A DNA stretch of 64,000 bases from Serinus canaria (Eukaryota > Chordata > Aves > Passeriformes > Fringillidae), in assembly GCF_022539315.1 (NCBI RefSeq), contig NC_066317.1, forward strand, positions 45,239,935-45,303,934, given 5' to 3'. Numbering within the stretch: position 1 is the stretch's first letter; each line of letters opens with the position of its first letter. This document shows, piece after piece, positions 49,788 through 62,111 of this stretch. A program made the position numbers and the translations under genes. The notes beneath the pieces are model-generated. The model was given only the letters and a program-made list of their open reading frames with translations, did not search any database and was not told the DNA's origin.

Positions 49788-52700
49788 CTTGGCAAACTGC
49801 GATAACTGCACACAAGGATGCTGCCTGCAAAGGAAGGCGCCGGCTGTCCCGGACTGACTTTTACACAGCCCACACCCCGGATGGTGGAACAACAATGCAC
49901 TGTCTCCTATTCAATGGTTTATGTGGTGTTGACTAGAACCGTCCATTCTTGACATTCAGAACTTTGTTTTAGAGGGAGGGCGTTGTTTGTAGTTTTTAAG
50001 TCTGATTGAAGAGCTAATTGAAGTCAGATTTTAGCGGAATTTATATGGACTAACATTTACAGATAATGAGATTTGGATGTCAACTGTTAAACCCAATCCA
50101 GCTAGAGTAGTATTTTATATGAAAGTGTTCATTACATTTAGGATGAAATTATTTAAAACTTTCTAGATGGTTTTGGAGTGTGTTAATTTACAAAGCATTC
50201 CTTTAAATGCATCCTGACATATACTTACCCCTTTTAAGTATAAGGAAAAAAATCAGTTTCATGATGATTTGAGTTGTGGTTCTAAAGGGGATTTTTTTAC
50301 ATGTTACTCTGCTGCAGAAAAGATATTCTTCCAAAATCATTTCAATTTTGATTGTTAAAAACTTTCAGAGTGTAACCACAGACCTAAAATTCATATAGAG
50401 GGATTTAAATTACACTGGAACTAAGTAATTCTGTATGTTCAGCCACTCTGTCATGAGATAGTACAGATGAGGTGAGACTTCAGAACTTACAGAGCACTGG
50501 AATAAAGGGAGTAAGATCACACATATGATACAGAGATGAGTTGCTTTTATAAAGATTGAGCTTACATTTTTGTTAAAATTATATAGATTGTTTACTTGGA
50601 TTGTGTTGTGACTGCAACACTGCTCACATGTAACATATCCATCAGGACTGAAATTATCCAGTCCATTTAAATAAGCATTGTTTGTACATAAGACACAGCT
50701 TGACCCTGTAATTTTCTAAATATCTGTAGGTCCCATTTTCATTTCTCAAGACTGAGTCAATTTCTTAGAAACATAATACATAATAACCACTAGTGTACAG
50801 GCTATCATGTATATATCATCCTTCACATTCTGGTCATTTTTGACAGAGTTTTGTCACCACAGAAACAGATAGGGATCTGGAGTGATTGATTTCAAAATTA
50901 GTACAAAAGACTAAGTTTGTGATTTTCCTGGATTAATTTGGCTGGCACTTGTCATGCACTGGCTAATAAAATTTCTGAATTCACCTGAATACCTGAATTT
51001 GGCAAAGAATAAATGTAGAAGAAAGTATCAATAGGGTTTGAGAAGAGATTGATAGTTGCTTGAGTCAGTGGTCATGCTGGGTAGCTACCTTTTTCAGTTT
51101 GGTATTATACAATTCTTGAACTTCAGTAGCCAAAGTCATATTCCAATGACATCAACAGCAAAAACACTCTTCTTGTCTTCATGGGAGCTGACAGATCTAG
51201 TATTTTGAGGAAATATTCTCATCCCACAAAATTTATTCCTACCTGATACATTTTATTCACTAATTATGTATTTATCAGACAATGTTGATTTTTGTCCTTT
51301 TTCTTTAAGAAGCCTGCCTGACACTTTATGGCCAACACTCCCTTTCAAGAAATGGCTTTTGAAGTGCAGCTACATCTCATATTTTTAGTCTTCTGTAGAA
51401 AAGATAATAGTGTTTTTCATTGTACTCTACTGTGAATGTGAAATATCCTTTGTGAAATATTGGTGAAAATTAAGTAGCTTCTACTGTAACATCATTTGAA
51501 GTTCAGTTGGATTTTTCAATGGCCATTTTGTAAACTAAGGCAATGTAGCACTTTACACTGAATGAGAAAGAGAAGTGGATTTTTCAGCAAAGATTATTTG
51601 TGATTTATCATGTTATTATACTGATACAAGAAAGCAGATGTAGAATGTAACCTTAGAGGACTTGAGTGAATGAGAGCAGTGGTCTACAGAGATCACTCAC
51701 ATAAATGAAGGCTGGTATGCAAGCACAAGACAAGCATAATTAGGATGCAGCTCTTTTTCTTTTACTGATGTTAGAATGAAATGTTCTGTCTCTAATGCAG
51801 AAGATAGACATCTTACAGCAGACTTCAACTCCCACTGAGACCCCACAGTTTTTCCACTGAAAAGCTAAACCTGAAAATCCCTCTTTAATTGATTTATTTA
51901 TAAACATTCAGAATTTCTGTGTAAAAAAAATATAAAAATTACTGGCCTTTTAAGATGGATAAGGTTTCCTCACTGTGAATGAAATCACTTTCTAGATCAG
52001 CATTAATCAGTGCTGGACCAAAAGTCTGTATTTTGCAGTTTACTACTGAACATTCTTACAGCATTATTTTGTTTTAAAATATTCAAAAAAACAGATATTC
52101 CTAAGGTCAAAATTTGAATCTTCAGGGCTCATGTTTATATGAAATGTAAATTTTCATTTAAAGAATTTTTAAATCAGTTCAATTTTAGGAAACAATTTTC
52201 TTATTTCAATAGACCTATGTGCAAATTGGTTTTAAAAATGTTAATAGTTTTAATTGATATTTAAATGCTAAACAACAGGATAGTAATCTCTGGTTTTCTC
52301 TACTGCAAGACAGCTTTATATTGTTAAACATACAGATCATTGCAGTAAGTTATTGAGAGGAAAATTACTAGAATAAGCTGTTTCATAAAGTATGAAAAAG
52401 CATTTTTAATTCATGCTGGCCCATGGAAAGGTCACAGCACTAGTATCACGCCAGTCCAGCATCAGTAGTCTGACATCAGCTCTGGAACATTGTGGAATAC
52501 ACAGTTCATATTAACATTGGCTAAACTAAGGAACATTTTCTTTTGATTAACCAAGTTGTGGTAACAATTCTATAAGTTGGATCCAGTCTCCAGTGAGCTG
52601 AATATCTTGACTTCAGTCCAAAAGCTGTCTGTCACAGCTGTATGAATTGTGCCAGTCTAGGCAGAGGAACTCTGTCAAATTAAGCACATTCACTCAAGTT

Positions 52701-52860
52701 TTGCAGGGCTGGGATCCCCACAGGAACAATCATATGGTGTAAAGTATTTCAGTTGATTAAATAAAGCATAGTCCCTTTTCTCTTATGTTTATGCATAGAT
52801 TTCCAGTCCCTTACGAAAGAATGGAAAAATACCTAAGACAATAAAAGCCTTTCAGCTCAT
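49788..52860 (+). other. USP46: USP46 3' UTR (end not fixed)
   Basis: Sequence after the stop is AT-rich and lacks long open frames. AATAAA occurs at 50501-50506, 51008-51013, 52760-52765 and 52840-52845, and again at 54955-54960 and 56036-56041. A Pumilio-type TGTACATA lies at 50683-50690. Mammalian USP46 has a long 3' UTR, so distal signals may be used. The end coordinate given is the pair of signals at 52760-52845 and is a guess. Confidence 0.55.
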
Positions 52861-55800
52861 AGCTAGAAAACAAAATGCTAGCACAGATCTCTAATACTAT
52901 TCTGTGCTTCCCTGAAATGACTATATTTTATGGTGTCAGGTTCTAGGTATATTAGGTCTAACAACAATTGGAGTTTTCCAATTATTTCCCATGCTGTTGC
53001 TGAGATGCACTGTCCATTTATAAATACTATTACTATGCTCTCTACTGAAAAAAACCCCATTTTTGTCTTGTCTGTGTTTCCACAGCACTGCAGTGCTGAT
53101 GAATCAGTTACCTTAGAGGATGAGCTGAGAACTCAGCTTCTGTATTTCTAATAACAGGCTGTTGGGATTTTAAGGAATTTCTAATGTGGGGACATAGCAG
53201 AGGGAGGCACAAGAGTGGAGTGATGGAAAAGCCAAACCAATGAAACAGAACACCTTTTTGAAATTAGGTCCCCAAAATGATTCCTGTCAATTCTGTTTTA
53301 ACAATTCAGTTACCTCAGAGTGCTAGATTATGTATGAAAAGTCATGTTCCTTTAGCAGATAGAGTAAAGAAAACAAAGTAGGAGTTCCCTTCATATCAGG
53401 TTTAGTATAAATATTGAAGACCTAGCAAAATTCAACTGAAATTCACCTTACACAATGGGTCCTAAAGTGCTACCACAACCTTTTATCTTCAGACATTATA
53501 TTTCAGCCACTCTTCTGTTCCAACACCATGTATTGGCAACTGAGCTGACAGCTTGCAGCTGCCAGTGATTTGATGCCTCTCAACAGCAAACCCTTTTTGT
53601 TTCATCTCTTTTTTGCTGCACGTGGCTGATAGTTGTGAGCAGTATCTTACAGCTGAATGAATACTAGAAATTTTAGGAAGTTTTGGCTGTGTACCTGTTC
53701 TTTGCTTGTATCTTTTAGAAGGGTTTGTTTTAATTTATTTTTCTTTTGTTGGTCTGTTACTATATTTGTATAATAAGTTATGTGGTTAATACTATTTGTT
53801 TTGCTTTAATTTTTATGTATCCTTTTTTTTAAATGTAATCAACCCAAGCACTTTAAGCAACAATGTCAATCTTGTGGAATTCCAATCAGCTTAATATTTT
53901 GCCTTTGTCTTTTGCAGCTGTTGCTTGTGAACCAATAGTTACAACTCAATTTCCATTTTTAGGCTTGCAGTCCTAGCTGGGTTGTAAAATTGGAAAGCCC
54001 AAGCATTTTCATGTATAAAAAGGACAGAGCACTTACTATGTGTCTGCTGCCCACATCAGTGTGTACCTGATGAGCTGCACTCTGCACATTTCACAGCCTC
54101 TTGTGCTCTCTGCCTGCTGACCCACCTGAGGATGACTGCAATGCTTCAATCTGTGACACTGTTATCAATGACTAGAATTTAGAAAAGTTCCAGTTCTTAC
54201 AGGAGAATTCTCTTTTACCAGACACAGAGTCAGCTGTCAGTCAGCTGATAATACAGGTATTGCTCTCTTTGCTGCTTTATCAGTGCTCTGTTTGGTCTCA
54301 ACTGTGAATAATCTGATGAACCACAATTATTCTTGGCTACTGTGTGCATGCTGGCAAGGAGAGCAAATTTTTGCATCTTTCTTCTCTTCACTTGGGCCAA
54401 AATGAAGCAAAGAGATAATGAAGTAAGATAAGTGCTTGTCTAAAATGATGGTTTTAGAAGGCAGCATCTGTGGTGTCCATATCAGAAAGCCAGTGACTTT
54501 CTGTGTTGTTAATGCAAGGGTTATTCCTACTGCTTTAGATACCGTGTTTTCTTTGATCAATGAAAAGACCAGAACTTTTTCCTGTTGCATCTGTTCTGAT
54601 TCTGAGGTGTTTCTTCTCAATTTAACATGGCCTTTACTATGTAAATAGCTCTTGGCAAGGCTCGATAGACACCCATTTAATTTCTTTTCAGTTAATATGC
54701 ATTACTTCAAAGAGATTGCTTGAACCTGTCTACAAAATTTATTCAGATAGCACAGTTCTTTTGCATACAGGGTCAAATAACACCTATCAGGAGGTATGTG
54801 CCCACCTGATGGGACCATCTGGCTAAACCCACACCACTTTACATACTAATGATTCTTAACCCTCTAGGAGGTTTGGTTGCTGGCTTTGCCTGACTGATTC
54901 AATATGAAACTGCAAATAACTCCCTTTATTCATGATCTCTTGCTATAATTCTTTAATAAATTCTGTTTCATTTGGTTATCAAGACTGGGACTATTGTACT
55001 ATGTAAAATAAATTAACTTGTGTGCACAGTTCACTTCAGTCAATTTAACAGCCTAGTACTTCTGATGAAGGCTGTGGCAGGTGACACAGAATATGAAAAA
55101 GTAACTTTTCTGTGATAGCACAGTAGGTCTAGCTATCTGTGACAGCACAGGAGAAGCTGGACTAACATGTAGCTTCTTAACCTCCATCCTCTAGATAAAC
55201 TGGACCCTTCTCATAGGATTCCAAAGTGGCAGGACTAAGCTCTTCATGGAGACATCTTGCAGTTCACCAAAACATATGGCTTGCTGCAATATGAGTATTT
55301 GCAACCCCTCTGCCCCACTCCCCAGAATCTCATTAATAGGTATACATTCCTTGAAGAGGCTGAGCTTAAACCTCAGCTTTGTATTTGCAGTGGTGTTCAT
55401 GTTTGAAATGTCCCACACCAGACTCTGGCCATGTACTAAATTGTTTCCTAGTCCTCTCCAGCTCTCATTCTAACAGCAAGAGCAACATCAGGGATGCCAT
55501 GTTACAGGTGCCAGTGTTTTTTAGTCTCAGTGGCTTTCATTAAAAGAGACCTAACACAAGCTCTATAACTTATTATGATGCTTTAGGAGTAAAGCCACAA
55601 CATCCTGTATGGATATGAATGTAGGGTAGCAGGAAGAAGGAAGAAAAGAGGATGAAATATGGAAAGGTTTGTTTTTTTTCAGAGGCTTTGAATATGTGTA
55701 TCTGTTTGTAAATATATAGTCCCTCTCTACCTTGTCAAAATGATGCAATCAGAATAAAACTACTTAAATTTTGTCCTAGTTTTTTAAATGGAATAAGAAG

Positions 55801-58483
55801 TAGCAGAATTATGAGGCACACCATTGGGGACACACACAAATACTGGATTTGTAGTACAGCATACAATACTCAGTGTTTGTGTACAGATGAATATCTGCTC
55901 TTTTTAGTCATCATGTACATGTAATTGAACCCTGCACCACCTGCAGAGCTGTAAAATAAAAATCATGTTGGTAATTAAGGTTGTAACATAAGAAAACAGT
56001 ATTTTCTCCTGTTAACATGTTTATATTTTACATAAAATAAACTCTGTAGCTGATCTCACTTCCATTCAATTTACTTTGACTTCAGCTGGAGCCATAGTAA
56101 GGCTGAGCATTGATGTTGGTTGTTACACAATGTGTTTCTGAATGGCAGATGCCTGTGTTCTTACAGATGACAAGACTACTGATGCTTGCTTTTTATTCAG
56201 TTTAATGTGATCAACACATTTTAAGTGACTTCAGAGAATATTTCACCCCATGGGCTGATTGCCCCTGAAGTGTCTTAAAAGAACAAGTTTTACAAGTAGT
56301 TTCTGAGTTGTCTTGGTAGAATATATATACAATTGCATGACAGAGCTGTACCCAGTTAAAGCACACCACCATTGACCTTGTCAATGTCTGAGCTTCAGTG
56401 TTTCAGCTAAAACTGAAGAGAATAAAAATCAGCCAGAATTGAACTACCTTTTACATCAGGAAACAATGAGCCCTTTCAGCCTGGGATTTTACCTGTGACT
56501 AATGGACTGGGAAAGGATTTTGCTACTGAGGCCTAAAATTTTGTTAAAGACTTGAAAGGTCCTGTTATCTGCTGATTTTCCTTTAGTCATTCATTAACAA
56601 ACACAATTTACATTCTCAAAAGTGAGGTAAATAAAAGGCTGGAGTTTCTTGCTCCTGTCTAAACGGATTATATTTATTCCTTCATAATTGTTTAGGGAGC
56701 TGGAATCAAACATAGCTGTCAAATTGCACTTTGCATTTATAGCTAACACACTGTAAGATTTATGGCACATCAGACTATCAAAGGACTGGGTTGAAAAACA
56801 CTTCATATCTTACAGTACACATTTCCTTTCAAATTAAAAATATTTGAAGTACCTTCAAATTTACTCCTGGGTTATTAGGATGTAAGCATTTGACTGCAGG
56901 ATGGAGACAAAAATTTAAAACACAGGAGATGACTGAATTAAATATTCACAAATCCATTCTTTTAAAACATTTTGAAGAAATAGAATTTATGGTGTACAAA
57001 TAAAGAAACCAAGAAAAAGTTTCCAGTGGCAGGATTCATAATCACTGTACTTGAACTCCACTAGAACTTGTCTCACTTCAGAAATGCTCTTTCCTAGAAG
57101 CTGTATGATGTTTACCTGTATCTCTGTTCCTTACTCTTCTGTATTAATTAATCATTTTACATTAGACTGGGTTATGTTCTGTGTATCAGATAACCAGAGA
57201 AATGTTAAAAATATAATTTAATGTGAATTGAAAAGTCAGATATGGTAGGAGAAAATTGTAAAGTTACTCATTTAAATGTAATGACCAGACTTCAAATTAT
57301 ATTTATTAGATGCGACTAAATACATGGCATAGAAAACCACATTCCACATTTCTGGAGATATCAATTTCCTTGAATGTTTGTGTGCAACTAAAAAATCTAG
57401 TACCAATTCTTAAAGAAGAAAAATAGGACATCCATTTTCAATACATGTACACACACACATATATGGCAACAGGACATTTTAATTATCTATTTTGAAAAAA
57501 ACATCCTCCTATTAATTTTTTTACAAATACTTAGAGATGACTCCATTGCCTTGTTAAATTTTACTCACCCTCACTGCACAATGCAGAGTTTAACCAGTCA
57601 CAAACACTTCACCTGTTGCTAAGAGTGCATTTCATCTCATCATGAATACAGAAACAGCAGAGGAGTCAACACCCTGGAGTTTGCAGGCTGTCCCAGGATG
57701 AATGGAGAGACCTACCAGGATCAAATAAAGGCCAAGAGGTGGAGACTGATAAAGACTTTTTTCCAAATTGCTGCAAGAGTAAAAAATAAAGAGATCAATG
57801 CTGAATGAAATTTGGAATAAGACAGAGTGAAACAGCCTTTGGGTTTCATTTGACACACATGTGAGAAGAAATATTCAAGTCATGTACAGAGCAGAACCAA
57901 AGATGAGGAAACAGAAGATACAAACATCACCCAGTATTGCAAAACCGGACATCACAAAGGCTTAGAGAGCAAATTTTAATAACAATCACTTTACTATAGG
58001 TGTAAAGAAGCTCCAGGTAGGTTTGCAGCTTAACAGTGGGATTAGTAATAACAGAATCCTCATAAAAATTCTGGTGAGCAGATCTGTGTTTTCTGTGCAG
58101 CTGTAAGACATGGTAATGTGTGGAACACTGTGAACACTGGAGAAGTACTGCTGCTGAATCTGTGATTATTTCTGCTCTTTGGAAACAAGTTTCAGGAGCA
58201 AAATATAATCTTAAATTTTATTTATTCACTAATCATGTAATTCTCACTGTCATTTATGAAGCATTTTTCATCCTCAAGGCAGTTTACCTGATAATCAAAT
58301 AAATTGTCAAGTCTTAATTTGGTGAAAATGGTACAAATTGGGTAATGTGTACCAAAATCCATATATATTTTAGACAACTTCAACTTGAGCTGAATCTGGC
58401 CACCACTCAGCTAGAACACTTGAACTGTAGGAATATTATCACCAGCTCCTCAGTATCTAGCTTGATGACCTCCTCACTTCTGG
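52861..58483. other. Distal 3' UTR or intergenic DNA, no gene recognised
   Basis: AT-rich, with several further AATAAA sites. A CCAAT (53932) and TATAAAAA (54014) pair is noted, with no transcript unit recognisable after it. Open frames are short and without domains. Confidence 0.55.
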
Positions 58484-58825
58484 TGATGCCTGGAGAGGCT
58501 GCCTAGAACAGAGTCAAAGGTAGGTATTTATTGAAAGGCCATCACAAGGCACACCTTGGGCAGTGCAGGAGTCTCACAGAGACTGCACCCAAGATGCACA
58601 ACAATCATGAGATTTTCAGACAGATAGAAGTTTGGTCTATCTGCATATCAGAGGTTAATTGTCCAATTACAGCTTCAGGTAATGTAATCACATTCCCCCA
58701 GTTTGCTCCCCCCAATTCACTTTTTGTTTATGTTTTTTGGAGCCTGAGACAGTAAAGTGTCCTTGAAGTTCAGGCCTATAGAGAAATGGTTTTGTCTGAA
58801 TAAAATGGGAGAACAGTAGCTGACA
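58484..58825 (-). mobile_element. Solo LTR or LTR fragment, antisense
   Basis: On the minus strand the block runs from TGTCAGCTACTG (58825) to GGCATCA (58484), with TG...CA type ends. AATAAA lies at 58532-58527, followed by TACCTACC. A G-rich GGGGGGAGC stretch and the CTGCACTGCCCAAGG region match an LTR type I remember from songbirds. I could not find a clean target-site duplication, so the ends are approximate. Confidence 0.55.
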
Positions 58826-61725
58826 GGCCATGGAATTTTAGAGTTGTACATTAAAGCAGTATTGATCTGAAGAATATAAAAGCTAAAACTTTAGGCACTA
58901 CTGGAAGCAGTTCAATGTGCAGACCCTGTAGCACATTGATCCAGTAAAACCTGATGCCTTGCTCTCTCTGGTGCAGCTCATCTTACCTGGAATACACCGG
59001 GGCAGCCAAGGTTACTCAGGAGGTTTGTCATTACAGCACTTCACTTTCCAAGGAATGAGTTGGTTTTCTTTTGCCCCTTAGTATTCATTAATTGTTACAC
59101 AGTAAAAGAAAATATTAGCTAAAGCAAGGATGATGTCACTTATTTATGGTTTATTTCTTAATTCTGGATATACATTTTCAGATGAACAAAAGTATTCTGG
59201 GGTGAGGTCACAGGCTGTTTTAATTCTGCAAGATGAGTAGTTCAGGCAGAGACCAGAGTTGATTAAGGCAGCAGCATCATACTCTCTTGCCAATCAGAAT
59301 ATGGCCTTGAGGACAACATAAAGCCCAAAAGAATTCTTCCCCCTAACCTTTACAACTGTGATATTTTTAAATACTCAAGCACAGGTTGCTAATTCTACTG
59401 TTGACATTTATGGGATATTTCTGGGCATACTGCATCACTATCCTGTCGTGTTGTTTCAACCAACATTGAATCAACCAAACTTTTGTATTAACATGCTTTA
59501 GAGTAGTAGTCAATATTTATATTAAATTATATTTTTACCGTGACTTAGAGAACACGGTTCATTACAACTAAAATTACACATTCATACTTATTTATTGTTC
59601 CCAAATGCAGTTACAGAGGATGAGGATAGACAATCAATTTATCCTAAAAGAAGTGGTACTGCAGAGCACAGACTGTGCCCAGCCAGTGTTTGGTGTGGTA
59701 ATGACTGTGAATAAAGATTCAATGTTTTGTGTTTCTGTTTAGTTGTCATGACACTTGTAAAAGTAATGTACCTGGAAAATGTGTAGTGAATCTCTTGCTC
59801 TCACTCTTGTGCAGCCAAATCCCACCTCCAGATACTGAGCTGAATACAAATCACTTCATTCATCATGCTCTAAATACAGTTGAACTTTATTTATCCAAAG
59901 ATACTTTACTCAAAATCTCTGCAATATGATAGTGAGCCATATCTCCCAGGTGAAGATTTTTCATGAAGCTGTGTTAAATTTTAATTCATTATACCATTTC
60001 TTAATGAAAAAACCTAAGGTGCAGGTCCTCCTCCAGTGGCAGTCCTCTAGTGACATTTTGTACCCTTTACATTGGGGTGTTGGGTTTTAATTTCCTATTA
60101 GCCATTATGTATGGGCTACATCTTTTTTCCTATTACTGCTGTGACTTTGGACAGTATCACCTACTATTCCAGCTCTCCTTGAATGGAAGAGCACTTATCT
60201 TCTCTTTCTCCAAGGGATTACAATGTCAGTTCACCAACTTCAGTGAATTTTGCAACCATTTATTAGCCCATACTATTGGGTACATTCAGAGACTCAGCCC
60301 TTGGGAGAGTATGTTCAGGAAAGCAGCTAGGGCTGTAGATTGGGTAGGCAAACCTGAGCTTTCCCTTCTTATCCCTGTCAAGAACTCATCGTATTACATG
60401 GGACAAAAATGCAACCTCTTTCTTCCTCTATTTCTCAACTAGAAAATGAGTAAGCCAATATTTATACACATCAGAGAACTATGGAGCTTAGGTCAGAGAA
60501 GTAGAGGTTGCCACCTAAATTACTCTTACATGCACAATAAGTAGGTTATCACATTTTTTTCCCTTTGCAGGCACTCATCAGTTAATAACTGCAGCACTCC
60601 TTTCCGGGAGAGAGATTTGTAGACATTAAGAGTAGTTAACTGCTATTTGACAGAAGATCTTTACAAGAAACAAATGTCCAGAGGTGCCAGGAATTAATTC
60701 AGTTGTGCAAATGTGATTCAAATTTGTCTTAAAAGGTCACTACTATTGGATTTTATTTCTAAGCAACATACTCCCTCATAAGTCCAACCAAAATCAGTGT
60801 AAAAAAATCAGGTCCTGCTCACTGTCTCTCACCATGACTACATCTAGTGGTTTCAAAGGAAGGGGAGAAAATTCTATTGGAGACAGCTTATGAAATAAAT
60901 GACCCATTAAAGATCACTTCCTTAGAAAGCAATGAAACTTTACAAGGGAAAGAAACTTTCTATCCAAGCTTACTCAGTTTATGGTTGCTTTTTTTACAGA
61001 TATGAATTAAGCTAATGGGTTATGCACTGTGTATTGCCTCATTCTTCATGAATTTGCTTAGCTAATTCCCCCCTAAAGTATTTTGTTATCCACAATAATT
61101 TTCCATGTATGCCTTAGATAATGAGATGCTATAATGTTATTTACAGCATTACTTATTATTACTTATCTTGGCCCCTGGGAATGATTACATGGATACGTGA
61201 GTATCAACAAAACTGACCTAATAAGCATAAGGCAATACTGAAAAAACCAACTAACCAACCAAACAACCAAAAAAAGCCAACAAACAAAAAAAAGAAGCAG
61301 CCCTTTAATGGCTTTGTAGAGTTAAATAGCAAAAAGTTGAGGCTTTTTATGGAAACATTTTTTTCCTAGAACTCTGTCCTTGAACAATTTTACTCTTGGG
61401 TTTTATACTCTTCATTTTAATTTTTTTTTTGCATATCTCCAAAGCAGAGAAGTCAGCTAAGTCATGGCAATGTTCTGGGAAGGAAGTGGTTCATGAAAAG
61501 GAGTAAGAAATGCTGTGTTCCCTTTATAAAGGGCAGTTCCTCCCCCACATGGGCAGCTGGAGCTCATGAGAATCAGGTTTCAACCCACGATTTGAGTCTG
61601 GAGCAAATAATTTGCACCATGCAGAAGTGAGCCATCCTCAGCTGTCACTGTGATGGGCTGGTGGCTCAAAAAGCTGCTGCTCATTTCCAATGTCCATTTT
61701 CATCAGGCCCTTTTAACTGGTCACC
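58826..61725. other. Intergenic DNA, no gene recognised
   Basis: AT-rich. The longest open frame is 130 codons at 60050-60442; it has no domain or splice support. A CCAA/AAAC low-complexity patch lies at about 61247-61296. Confidence 0.6.
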
Positions 61726-62111
61726 TGTTGTCTTGTTCACAGGGGTCCCAGGATGAGGGAAGACATGAGAAAGCTGACTCCATGTATCAGAAGGTTTGAT
61801 TTATTATTATATGATAGATAATATACTAAAACAATACTGAAAGAATAGAGGAAAGGATTTCACTACCAGGCTAAGCTAAGAATAGCAAGGAATGTGAAAA
61901 CAAAGGTCTTCTCAGACCGAGACCGGCCGGACAGGTGAACTGTGATTGGCTCTTAATTGCAAACAGCATGAGGAGGCCAATCAGAGATTTCCCCTGTTGC
62001 ATTCCACAGCAGCAGATAAGAATTGTTTACAGTTTGTTCCTGAGGCCTCTCAGTTTTTCAGGAGGGGAGAAATCCTAAGGAAAGGATTTTTCATAAAACA
62101 TGTCGGTGACA
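61726..62111 (-). mobile_element. Solo LTR (ERVK-type), antisense copy of the intron 1 LTR
   Basis: This 386-bp LTR has the same length and family as the one at 29903 but is on the minus strand. It runs from TGTCACC (62111) to GACAACA (61726). It is flanked by an identical 6-bp target-site duplication, GTCACC, at 61720-61725 and 62112-62117. Shared blocks include the ATGAAAAATCCTTT start, TGTAAACAATTCTTATCTGC and TTCTGATACATGGAGTCA. The poly(A) signal AATAAA is intact at 61805-61800. Confidence 0.92.

Noticed and set aside
60050..60442. 130-codon open frame on the + strand with hydrophobic start
   Set aside because: Resembles no family I know. The hydrophobicity follows from T-rich DNA, and there is no promoter or exon context.
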